From Ga0077555 sp050250755 (GTDB lineage: Bacteria; Pseudomonadota; Alphaproteobacteria; Rhizobiales; Hyphomicrobiaceae), in assembly GCA_050250755.1 (NCBI GenBank), contig JBFWOB010000016.1, positions 1 to 64,000 on the forward strand: a stretch of DNA of 64,000 bases, written 5' to 3'. The number at the start of each line of letters is the position of its first letter. Within the stretch, counting starts at the first letter, position 1. Made by a program: the position numbers and the translations under genes. The notes beneath the pieces are model-generated. The model made no database searches and was not told where the DNA came from. It worked only from the letters and a program-made list of their open reading frames with translations. Shown here in pieces: positions 44,061 to 52,301 of the stretch.

Positions 44061-44126
44061 TTGACAATCCCCCGCCGGAACTCGCGCTGGTCCGGGGCGT
44101 TCAATTGCCTATCGAACGCAACGGTA

Positions 44127-44266
44127 TTGCCAATTCTGTTGAATACTCCCTTTTGGCTTGCGTTTTTGTTGAGGCCGAGAGCAATTTGCTGGTAATGTGA
44201 GCTGCTGGTTAGCTGAGAGTCTTAGCGTTTCCAAAGCGTTGGATATCGCTCAACAGAATTGGCAAT
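44127..44266. repeat. 17-bp inverted repeat pair flanking 106 bp
   Basis: ATTGCCAATTCTGTTGA (44127-44143) recurs as its exact reverse complement at 44250-44266, with 106 bases between. The right copy extends into a near-palindrome, CAGAATT-GGC-AATTCTG (44254-44270), like the paired arms of a tyrosine-recombinase core site. It lies 46 bases before the recombinase ATG and covers the gap to the divergent glycosyltransferase. Such a layout could be an invertible promoter switch or a pair of operators. Confidence 0.75.
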
Positions 44267-44311
44267 TCTGTCGCGTCCTGAGGCCAATCAAGAAGGTCAA
44301 AGGAGCGTTCC

Positions 44312-44905
44312 ATGTCCCACAACAGGCACCTGTCCAGCTCACTCTACAGCGCCCACGGTCATCGCAAGTATCTCAACGGCGACGAGCGGCGGCGCTTTCT
44401 AACCGTCGCGACCGTCCTTCCGCGCCGGGAGCTCGCCACGCTCTGTCTTGTGCTGGCGCACACCGGATGCCGGATCTCAGAAGCACTGGCCCTCACGCAT
44501 GCGGCTATCGCCCCCGGCGATGGCGTGGTGACCATCCGATGCCTCAAGAAGCGTAACGGCCGGATGGTCTTTCGCGAACTGCCGCTGCCGCCCGATGTCG
44601 TGGAGGTCCTACGTGCCGTGCACGGCACGGGCGACGGGAACCACCATTGCAAACTATGGCGCCTGTCGCGCAGTCGTGCCTGGCGGCTTGTGAAGGTCGT
44701 GATGGCCACCGCCGGAATTGCCGATGGACCGCACGCGACGCCGAAGGGCTTGCGCCACGCGTTCGGACTGCACGCCATCCGCTCCGGCGTGCCCCTCCCC
44801 CTGATACAGAAGTGGCTGGGTCACGCGAGCCTCATGACGACGTCGATCTATCTGCAAGCTGTGGGCGTGGAAGAACGGGAGTTTGCTGCACGCATGTGGA
44901 CATAA
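44312..44905 (+). CDS. Short tyrosine recombinase/integrase
   Basis: A 197-aa catalytic-domain-only tyrosine recombinase: Arg54 in AHTGCRISEALALTH, TPKGLRHAFGLHA with Arg148, LGHASLMTTSIYLQ with His171 and nucleophile Tyr180. The first His of the H-x-x-R motif is Lys145, a variation seen in related small rhizobial enzymes. It lacks the N-terminal arm-binding and core-binding domains of phage integrases, so its size is that of FimB/FimE-type invertases. An AAAGGAGCG ribosome site precedes ATG 44312. The nearby inverted repeats are the obvious candidate substrates. Confidence 0.92.
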   Translation: MSHNRHLSSSLYSAHGHRKYLNGDERRRFLTVATVLPRRELATLCLVLAHTGCRISEALALTHAAIAPGDGVVTIRCLKKRNGRMVFRELPLPPDVVEVLRAVHGTGDGNHHCKLWRLSRSRAWRLVKVVMATAGIADGPHATPKGLRHAFGLHAIRSGVPLPLIQKWLGHASLMTTSIYLQAVGVEEREFAARMWT

Positions 44906-45077
44906 GCACGCGGAATACGCGTAATGCCGGTAGCCCTGATTGCCACAGAGTGCCGCCGCTGCACGCGCGGACAAGTGCCGCCAATGATGAGCGGCGACAA
45001 ACCGTGGCCGCAGCGGTGGTTTTGTCCACGACACCGGTTGCGCCCAAACCTCCGACAACCTAGCCAACACGCAGCGA

Positions 45078-45698
45078 TCAGTTCTTGTAGCAGTATTTCT
45101 CGGCGTAGAACGGCATGCGGTTGTCAAAGGCTCCGCCCCCACAGTTTGTGCAGTTAGACGTCGTACCTGTATACGCGGCCTCCGCATACAGAAACGCATC
45201 ATTGCCATTCACCTGGCGCAGAAACGAACCATGCCCCTTATAGCTATAGGTATGCGCGTGTTGCGGCAGGTTCCATGCCGTCAGTGTGACAAAGTCCGCG
45301 CCCCCGCCACTCCCCAGCACGTAACCGTTCGGACCACCCAATCCCGCAATTGTCCGTCCCGCGAGCCAGTACGCATCGCTCCAACCGGAAGGACACACAT
45401 TCGAATGAAACGCCGAAATCATGCCTGCAGGAAAACTTGACGGAATCAACTTGCAGCCATCGGCATCGACACCGGGTTCTCCAGGTGCATAGAGTGCGAT
45501 CTTGGCGGCACAGACCTTTGTCTTGGCGGTAAACTCATCGAAAGCGGCTTTCAAGGCCGCCTGGAGGGCCGCAACACGCATCTCCAACGGAACACTACCG
45601 TTGCGGGTGGAGTCGAGCGCGGCGACTTCGAGCGACCATCCAGATCCGGACGCGGTGGCGAGGGCGGCAGTCAGCCAAATCAGTATCATGCGGCTCAT
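45078..45698 (-). CDS. Secreted collar-domain-like protein
   Basis: A 206-aa protein with a signal peptide (MSRMILIWLTAALATASGSG). The C-terminal half is like a phage tail-collar domain: FPAGMISAFHSNVCPSGWSD, then NGYVLGSGGGADFVTLTAWN, and LPQHAHTYSYKGHG with the collar's L-P-x-H-x-H. Six Cys, four of them in the last 30 residues (SNCTNCGGG, KYCYKN), suggest disulfides in an exported protein. It is probably co-transcribed downstream of the 1556-aa fibre gene. It is exported by Sec rather than packed in a virion, which is unusual for this domain. Confidence 0.7.
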   Translation of the reverse strand: MSRMILIWLTAALATASGSGWSLEVAALDSTRNGSVPLEMRVAALQAALKAAFDEFTAKTKVCAAKIALYAPGEPGVDADGCKLIPSSFPAGMISAFHSNVCPSGWSDAYWLAGRTIAGLGGPNGYVLGSGGGADFVTLTAWNLPQHAHTYSYKGHGSFLRQVNGNDAFLYAEAAYTGTTSNCTNCGGGAFDNRMPFYAEKYCYKN

Positions 45699-45879
45699 AA
45701 TGCGATCTTTCTTTACCGCATCTTATGTAAAGGAGCGCAATAGCGAGCCTGACAGGCATAGTGCTGTGCCGAACGGCTGCTTTATGGTCCCTGGTTGGGC
45801 CGAGTAGGGTACTGGTCATGCCGAGACCGATGCGGTTCGCGCATCCCGCTGCTTTCATTGCAAATGCTGGAGCGCTGCG

Positions 45880-48800
45880 TCAGTTTCCGTACACCGCCCG
45901 CTTCAATGCATCGATGTCGTTCCGCAAGGTCGCATTCTCCAATACGAGATTGTCATTTGCAGCCTTCAACTGCTGCACGGCCTTAACCAGCGGAACAACC
46001 ACGGCGCCGTAGTCCATGGCTTTGGTGTCGCTTATGGTTTCAACGGTTCCGTCGGCGTGATGCACCTTCATCGAGGCCTCACCCTTCACCACCACTTCGG
46101 GGATGACCTTCTCAACCTCCTGCGCAATGAAGCCATACTGAAGTCCGCGCGCCTTATCGAGGTTGCTGTCCTTCCAGTGGAAGGTCACCGGCCGCAGCTT
46201 CGCAATCAGGTCCAGTCCCTGCGCGTCGCCGAGCGTGCTCACATGCTCTTTCAGGCGCGCATCAGAAGCCGGTGACCAGGCGACGTTGCCGCCGCAATAG
46301 TTACCGTAGCAATAGATGCCATAGCCGTTATTGCCTCCCAAAGTTCCGTAGTAGGTCGAGCCGTTACTGTAGCCCATGACACCGGCATAGCCGGTCGTCG
46401 AACCGGCACGTCCGTAAAGGCCATATCCGTTTGTTGCAGCTTCCGCATAAAGCGCGTGTGAGGCCGCGGAATAGGCCCGCATCCCGTAGTTGGCGCCGGT
46501 GTTGTACCCGTAGACCGTGGCGCCGTTGGCATTCGATTCAGCGTAAATGCCCACGCTGCTGGTGGCCCGCACATCCAATTTGCCCGCAGCACTTGTATGC
46601 CCGATCGTTACGTTCCCGGATGCATCAACCCGCATGCGTTCATTCGAAGCCGTATAGAGCCGAAGGGTCTGGTTCGTGCCGTCGAGGTAAAAGCCCGACC
46701 GCACGCTCCCTGAAGAACCGCCCTTGTAGGAATACACATATTGGTCGGCCTGCGAGCCTATGTTCCCGTTCACATCAAACGTTGTGCTGGGCGTTGCCGT
46801 GCCGATCCCAACCTTGCCGTCCGCCGTGAAACGCAACGAATCCTTGCCTTGCGCATAGTTCCACAGGCGGAGGTCATCCGTGCCGCCCGGTACATTCAAG
46901 GTCCAGTCCTGAGCGCCGGCGGTATCAAACGAAAGACTCGCATAACCGTTCGCTTTGTCCGCCCGCGATAACTTCAGCGCGGCCGAGTTGGTTGATCCGG
47001 TCGTGGTCGTGGAAATGATCATTTCCACAATCCCAGTTCCAACGAGATGCAGTTTTCCAAGCGGCGATGTCGTCCCAATACCAACCTTGCCTGACGCGTC
47101 AACCGACAGACCTTCGTTGCCACCGTCGCCACTTAGGTAGTTGCTGCCCAGCACAATGTTCTGGGTCGCGGTGTGATTCCCGAGATTATCCGCACCACTG
47201 CCGCCACCAGCTTGCGGACTAAGCAGCACCGCAGAGAAACGGGTATTTGACAACATATTGAGGGCCGAACCCTGCGTTTGAAGGACCAGCATTTCCACAT
47301 AGTCATTCGCGTCCAGCTTAACGACCACGTCGCAATTGACGAAATGGTACCCGCCCTGAACCGCATCCACAGTACGGTTGCAATATTCTGCCGTGGGGTT
47401 TCCGTTCACACTGAAGCGCACCCACCGTGAGTTGCTTGTCAGAGAATCAAAAGCCGCGGTGCCGTCGATCAAATAAATTCCGGACACCGGTGCCGTCAGA
47501 CGCGTCGGAGAACCGGCGGACCACATACCCCCATTGTCCCAATCCGTCGTATTCCAACTGACCGTCGTCCAAGACCCGCTCGTGAGGGATAGAGAGGAGC
47601 TCCGTCTAACTTTCGCCGAAGTTACCAGCGTATCGCTCGGCCCCATGCTCACCCAAGCAGTACCTTGGCAATACTCAACCGTTGAGGAAACCGCCGAGTA
47701 GCGGATAGAGCCTGAAACCGCGTTGGAGCAAGCCATGTTGCTGGCACCGACCTGGATGGCGCTGGATGCGGAAATCGTACCGTTCACATCCAGTGTGGCT
47801 ACGGGATTGTTCCGTAAAATGCCGATGTTGCCGTTGGCTTTGATGCGGACAGATTCCGAACCGCCGGTCGAGAACGCGATTTCGTTCGTGGTCGGGCGGA
47901 ACATGCCGTTGTCGGTGTCGCTGGCGAAGTTATAGCCAGGGTTGGAGGCGCTTCCGTTGGGAGCGAAGAAGTTGACGCTGGAAGAGACGCCAGACGCCGA
48001 CAGGCGGAGCCGTTCGGTACCCGCTGTGCTGAATCCAAGGATGTCCGCGGCAACAGCATACAAGCCGGTGTTGGTGTCCACCAGGAACCGTGCTGCAGGT
48101 GTCCCTGCCGAGCCATTCCCCAGGAGCAACCCGCCCGCGTACACCTGCGTCCCGCTGACGTAACCGCTGTTTACGGCGCTGGTGGCACTCACAGTTGGAA
48201 CGCTCAATACGCCCCCGGCATAAGTAAAGATGCCAGTATCGGCCGCAAGGCTGCCGCCACTGTTGTATTGGATGTCGTCGGTGTTCCCAGCCGGGGTGGA
48301 ACCGCCTCCTCCGACGCCTCCAGCACCAGCCCCGCTGATGAGGAAGCCGGAGAAGCTGGCAAAGCCTGCACCACCTGCCACAATATGATTTCCGGCGCAG
48401 TAGTTCGTCACCACCACATCGAACTGGTCGGTGCTGCCGTTCGCGTCGACAATCGTGGTCAGGTTCGCCGAACTGCTCGCGATGGTGCCGTTCCCGAAGC
48501 TCAACTGATAGGCCGCGTTGCTGCCGTTCTTACGGATGAACGCGGTCACGCCGCTGCTTGCGTTGCAGGTGGCATAGGTTGATGCGGGAAGATTCAGGGT
48601 TAGCAGGTATTTGCCGGGAATGGTCGGCGTGAAGATATGGGTGCCGGTGCTGAAGTTGTTGTTTGTATCAAATGACTTGGTGTCGAAGTTGATCTGCACG
48701 CCGGTGGCGCCGCCGTTGATGGTCTGGTTCCCAGATAAACGAACGTTGAACGCCGCCACGCTGGAGCTGGGGCCCATGCTCACCCACGCAGAGCTGTTGC

Positions 48801-50550
48801 AATACTCCATGGTCGAGGAAATGCTTGAATACCGGATGGAACCAGAAACGGCGGTGGTGCAGGTGAGGCTGCTGGTGCCGACCTGAATGGCATCGGACGC
48901 CGAGATGGTTCCCATAACGTCCAGCTTCGCCGAAGGCGTTACTGTGCCGACGCCGATCTTGCCATCGGATGCAATGCGCATGCGTTCCGTGGTCGCATTG
49001 AGGTAGCCACCCGTATGGAAGCGGATGGAGCCGGTGCTGGACACCGCCGTGAACTGCAGGTTCGCCGTCCCGTTATCGGCATAGACCATCATGGTATCGC
49101 GCAGGTACGGCGTGCCGTAATCGTCGGTGTACCCGTAGAACCCGAGGCCGACCTTGTCCCCGGTGTCGGAGACGGTCAGGGTGCCGATAAGACCGTCGCT
49201 GCCCCGTTCGAGCAGGACATTTGCGCCACTGCCGGTTTTGATGACCACGCCCCCCGAGACGTTCAATGCCGCGCCCGCGCTCAGGGTTGAGGTGCCGATG
49301 CCAAGGCGATTGCCGCTTGCATCCCAGTAGAACTGACCGCTGTCGTAGGCGAGCGTATCCGAATCCGTCCAGTAGGCGATGTGGTTGGCGGAGCCAGAGC
49401 CCTCGAGCACGGCGGTGGTGTTGGAGGAGAGGCTGGTCCAGCTCGAGCCGTTGCAATACTGGATGTTGCCGGTGTTGTAGCGGATGGCACCGGAGATGCC
49501 CGCACCGCAGCCGAGGCTACTGGTGCCGACCTGGATGGCGTCGGACGCTGAGATTGTACCGACCACATCCAGCCTCGCCGTAGGCGTCACCGTGCCAAGC
49601 CCCACCTTCGCGTAGAAATAGGCGCTGCTCGCTGAGATGGGTCCGGTGGCACTCACGCCCAGCGTGACCAAGCCGCGCGTGGGATCGAACCAACCGGTGT
49701 TGGTTCCGGCCTGAGTGAGACTCACATAGCCGGTGTTGCTTACCACCACCATGCGCGTGGTTCCGCTGATGATGCGGTCTGTTAATGCGGTGATGCCCGT
49801 CAGCTGAGATCCATCACCCACGAAGTAGGACGCACTGACGGTGCCAAAAACGTCAAGCTTGGCGTTCGGGCTACTGGTGGAGATGCCGACGTTGCCCGTG
49901 CGCGTCAGCGTCAGCACGGGATCGGCGAAGCCACCGGCCGAGCCGAACTTGAACTTCGCGTCGTCGTAGCCGTCCAGGCCCGCCATCCATGAGCCGACAC
50001 TATTCTGTGTGTAGGAGTAGTAGGCGCTCTTTGCTGCAAACAACAGAGCGGACGCATTATTGCTGCCGGTGGTCGCCTGCAGACGTAACAATTCACCCGC
50101 GCCCACAATATGCAGCGGTTTGCCGGGATAGGCTGTCCCGATGCCGATATTTCCGCCTTCCCCAATCACCAGTCGCTGGGTGTTGGAAGTGATGAAGGTA
50201 AGGCTGCTATTCTGGCTGGCCAGGATGCTGGTGGTGCCGCTGGCAATGCGGTCACCCAGTAATCCCGCGATTTGATTTGCGGTCAGGCCGGTGAGGCCGG
50301 AGCCGTCACCGATGAATGTGTTTGCAGAGAGATTGCCCGTGACCGAGACGTCGCCCGCCGTCGTCACGCTGGGCGCGTAGGACGGACAGCCGATATCGCT
50401 GACGCGCAGCCCTTCCCCAATGCAGAGCCGGTGGGCCTTGACCCCCAGCGTCGAGGAGATCATAGCGAAAGTGCCCCAATCCTGCGCAATGGGCACGGCC
50501 GCCGGCATCGCCAGCAAAGCAGCGGACAGGGCAATCCAAAGGCGACGCAT
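45880..50550 (-). CDS. Giant secreted fibre with S74 chaperone domain
   Basis: A 1556-aa protein. It has a signal peptide (MRRLWIALSAALLAMPAAVP), a long Gly/Ser/Thr/Ala-rich beta-structured shaft with many G-I-G-T-x-x-P and L-R-L-x-x-x-G units, and a C-terminal intramolecular chaperone of the S74 type: SDARLKEHVSTLGDAQGLDL, then YGFIAQEVEKVIPEVVVKGE and a coiled coil (LVKAVQQLKAANDNLVLENA). S74 domains trimerise the fibre and then cut themselves off with a Ser-Lys dyad; SDARLK carries it. Three long internal repeats are described separately. The Sec signal and lack of phage structural genes favour a cell-surface fibre. Confidence 0.85.
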   Translation of the reverse strand: MRRLWIALSAALLAMPAAVPIAQDWGTFAMISSTLGVKAHRLCIGEGLRVSDIGCPSYAPSVTTAGDVSVTGNLSANTFIGDGSGLTGLTANQIAGLLGDRIASGTTSILASQNSSLTFITSNTQRLVIGEGGNIGIGTAYPGKPLHIVGAGELLRLQATTGSNNASALLFAAKSAYYSYTQNSVGSWMAGLDGYDDAKFKFGSAGGFADPVLTLTRTGNVGISTSSPNAKLDVFGTVSASYFVGDGSQLTGITALTDRIISGTTRMVVVSNTGYVSLTQAGTNTGWFDPTRGLVTLGVSATGPISASSAYFYAKVGLGTVTPTARLDVVGTISASDAIQVGTSSLGCGAGISGAIRYNTGNIQYCNGSSWTSLSSNTTAVLEGSGSANHIAYWTDSDTLAYDSGQFYWDASGNRLGIGTSTLSAGAALNVSGGVVIKTGSGANVLLERGSDGLIGTLTVSDTGDKVGLGFYGYTDDYGTPYLRDTMMVYADNGTANLQFTAVSSTGSIRFHTGGYLNATTERMRIASDGKIGVGTVTPSAKLDVMGTISASDAIQVGTSSLTCTTAVSGSIRYSSISSTMEYCNSSAWVSMGPSSSVAAFNVRLSGNQTINGGATGVQINFDTKSFDTNNNFSTGTHIFTPTIPGKYLLTLNLPASTYATCNASSGVTAFIRKNGSNAAYQLSFGNGTIASSSANLTTIVDANGSTDQFDVVVTNYCAGNHIVAGGAGFASFSGFLISGAGAGGVGGGGSTPAGNTDDIQYNSGGSLAADTGIFTYAGGVLSVPTVSATSAVNSGYVSGTQVYAGGLLLGNGSAGTPAARFLVDTNTGLYAVAADILGFSTAGTERLRLSASGVSSSVNFFAPNGSASNPGYNFASDTDNGMFRPTTNEIAFSTGGSESVRIKANGNIGILRNNPVATLDVNGTISASSAIQVGASNMACSNAVSGSIRYSAVSSTVEYCQGTAWVSMGPSDTLVTSAKVRRSSSLSLTSGSWTTVSWNTTDWDNGGMWSAGSPTRLTAPVSGIYLIDGTAAFDSLTSNSRWVRFSVNGNPTAEYCNRTVDAVQGGYHFVNCDVVVKLDANDYVEMLVLQTQGSALNMLSNTRFSAVLLSPQAGGGSGADNLGNHTATQNIVLGSNYLSGDGGNEGLSVDASGKVGIGTTSPLGKLHLVGTGIVEMIISTTTTGSTNSAALKLSRADKANGYASLSFDTAGAQDWTLNVPGGTDDLRLWNYAQGKDSLRFTADGKVGIGTATPSTTFDVNGNIGSQADQYVYSYKGGSSGSVRSGFYLDGTNQTLRLYTASNERMRVDASGNVTIGHTSAAGKLDVRATSSVGIYAESNANGATVYGYNTGANYGMRAYSAASHALYAEAATNGYGLYGRAGSTTGYAGVMGYSNGSTYYGTLGGNNGYGIYCYGNYCGGNVAWSPASDARLKEHVSTLGDAQGLDLIAKLRPVTFHWKDSNLDKARGLQYGFIAQEVEKVIPEVVVKGEASMKVHHADGTVETISDTKAMDYGAVVVPLVKAVQQLKAANDNLVLENATLRNDIDALKRAVYGN
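47635..49600 (-). repeat. Three long internal repeats in fibre gene
   Basis: Three units of about 60 codons lie at about 49430-49600, 48765-48950 and 47635-47820. Each reads A-x-L-D-V-x-G-T-I-S-A-S, then A-I-Q-V-G-x-S, a Cys, S-G-x-I-R-Y, and ends Y-C-x-x-x-x-W-x-S. The DNA also repeats. Recombination between units could shorten or lengthen the shaft. Confidence 0.75.
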
Positions 50551-50835
50551 ACTATTACTTTATCAGAAATCTAACTATGGAGCGCTCGCGCGACCACTCG
50601 ACTGCCTCCGCATGCGTCAAAATCCGTAAAGATGTTTGCTTACGCTCCTCGCCATTCATCGACCCTACCGGTCAGTGCAATTGTCTTTTGAGCGCGCTTT
50701 CATTCGTCGAGCGTCTGGGACGGATCTCTGCAGCCGTCTCAACTATCCACTAAAATCGGGCAGGGTCTTTTGTATATCTGAGAGATATTTGGATTTTTGT
50801 GTGCAAGTCAAAGCCAAGTAAACATCTGATTTTAT

Positions 50836-50912
50836 TGGCGATCCCGGCAGGATTCGAACCTGCGACCCCCAGATTAGGAATCTGGTGCTCTATCCGGCTG
50901 AGCTACGGGACC
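50836..50912 (-). tRNA. tRNA-Arg (anticodon CCT)
   Basis: On the minus strand the acceptor GGTCCCG pairs with CGGGATC, followed by G73 and encoded CCA. The D arm has AGCTCAGCCGGATAGAGC, the anticodon arm CCAGA-TTCCTAA-TCTGG places CCT at 34-36 after U33, and the T arm GCAGG-TTCGAAT-CCTGC is standard. It decodes AGG. All pairings are normal, in contrast to the tRNA-like gene at 35163. It stands just beyond the fibre gene, a typical integration site for mobile DNA. Confidence 0.95.
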
Positions 50913-51210
50913 GGAGCCTAGTTGCGAGCGTGAGCCAGATGCAGCGAGCTCGAAGCCTCACATTTTGCGTTCATATCGTGCCCCCAACGGCGAGGCAACC
51001 GCCTAAGAGCGGCGGATGAGACAAGAGAGCGCGAGCCCAGAGGCAATCACCAATGTGATCGCCAATCTGGTAGCCTCTCAGAGCACTACTGTTGCAACTG
51101 CACACCATATTGCCCCTATAAGCTCCACTCACTCGCAAGTGATGCAGCGTCGATTGCCAGAGCCATTGCGACGACTACAAAGTGTCGGGAGGCGAATCAG
51201 GAGATGGCCG

Positions 51211-51612
51211 ATGGACTTTCTACGCCCCTATTCTTCGACCCTGCTGAGCGTACTTCGAATCATGAGCGGCTTGCTGCTATTGCAGCATGGCACGGCCAAA
51301 TACCTCAACGTCCCGGTCGGCGCGATGAATAATGCCTCACCAATGACAATGTCGGGCGCCGCAGGCATCATCGAACTCGTGTGCGGCGTACTTCTTATAT
51401 TGGGTTTATTTACACGGCTCGCAGCATTCATTGCGTCTGGAATGACGGCGGTGGCCTATTTCTATGCTCACTCTCCGCGCGGCTTCTACCCGATCCTCAA
51501 TGGGGGTGAACTTGCAGCCCTATATTGCTTCGTCTTTCTATATCTTTCTGCCGCCGGCCCTGGGCCGTTGAGCTTCGATCGGGTGCTGCGGAGAGATACC
51601 GCGGAGTCGTGA
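51211..51612 (+). CDS. DoxX-family membrane protein
   Basis: A 133-aa protein with four hydrophobic segments: LLSVLRIMSGLLLLQHGTAK near residue 10, AAGIIELVCGVLLILGLFTR, LAAFIASGMTAVAYFYAHSP and ALYCFVFLYLSAAGPGPLSF. The G-x-x-x-x-x-H-G-x-x-K motif in helix 1 and the late G-E-L-A-x-x-Y motif are DoxX features. ATG 51211 follows AGGAGA; the in-frame extension to 51016 looks non-coding. DoxX proteins have roles in quinone or thiosulfate redox and stress in some bacteria; not assignable here. Confidence 0.9.
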   Translation: MDFLRPYSSTLLSVLRIMSGLLLLQHGTAKYLNVPVGAMNNASPMTMSGAAGIIELVCGVLLILGLFTRLAAFIASGMTAVAYFYAHSPRGFYPILNGGELAALYCFVFLYLSAAGPGPLSFDRVLRRDTAES

Positions 51613-51688
51613 AGCCCGGGGGTTGCACGCGGTTTGATGCGCCGGAGGCTGCCAATCCAACCGCCTTGGTTTTCAGGAGTTGCCGGGC

Positions 51689-52156
51689 GTGGCCTACGAG
51701 ATCGAGCGAAAGTTTTTGGTCACGAGCGATGCGTGACGCACAGATGTGATCATCCGGAAGCATCTGTGCCAGTTCTATCTGTCCGTGTCTGGCCCATCGA
51801 GCGTTCGCGTGCGCATCTCGGATAACGCGAACGCCCGATTGACTATCAAGTCAGCCGAAGCCGGGATGCACCGATCGGAGTTCGAGTATGCGATACCGCT
51901 CGATGATGCGGAGAGCATGCGTTCACTCGCTGTCGGATCGATCATCGAGAAGACCCGCCATATCGTGCCAGCCGGCGACCTCAACTGGGAAATCGACGAG
52001 TTCGAGGGACCCAACCAAGGACTGGTGATCGCGGAAATCGAACTCCCATCGGTGGGCCAGTCTATCGAGCATCCTAACTGGCTCGGCGAAGAGATCACGG
52101 ACAATCGCCGCTACTACAATGCGGCCCTCGCTCTTCGCCCCTTCAAGACCTGGTGA
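51689..52156 (+). pseudogene. CYTH-domain gene broken by in-frame TGA
   Basis: From GTG 51689 (AGGAG 10 bases upstream) the frame reads VAYEIERKFLVTSDA, then TGA at 51734-51736. The same frame then resumes RTDVIIRKHLCQFYLSVSGP and SSVRVRISDNANARLTIKSA, and ends RRYYNAALALRPFKTW. E-I-E-R-K-F is the start of CYTH (triphosphate tunnel) proteins, where the stop replaces the conserved Trp of the D-x-W motif, consistent with TGG to TGA. The two parts together are a full-length CYTH protein. As read, only a 15-residue peptide or a headless C-terminal part can be made. Confidence 0.85.
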
Positions 52157-52301
52157 TGCCAAAGCCCAGGTGATCGCAATTCGCCCAAACGTAGATCACT
52201 GCGCCTTAGGCTCGCCGTAAGCCGACCCACGTTTTGCCACGCCGCGAGATCAATATTCAGACGGGCGCCTAGTTGGGCATTGCACACCGGAAAGACCGAA
52301 T

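Noticed and set aside
51734..51736. TGA in the CYTH gene read as selenocysteine or by the odd tRNA
   Set aside because: No SECIS-like hairpin was seen after the codon, the family has Trp there, and the odd tRNA has no UCA anticodon.
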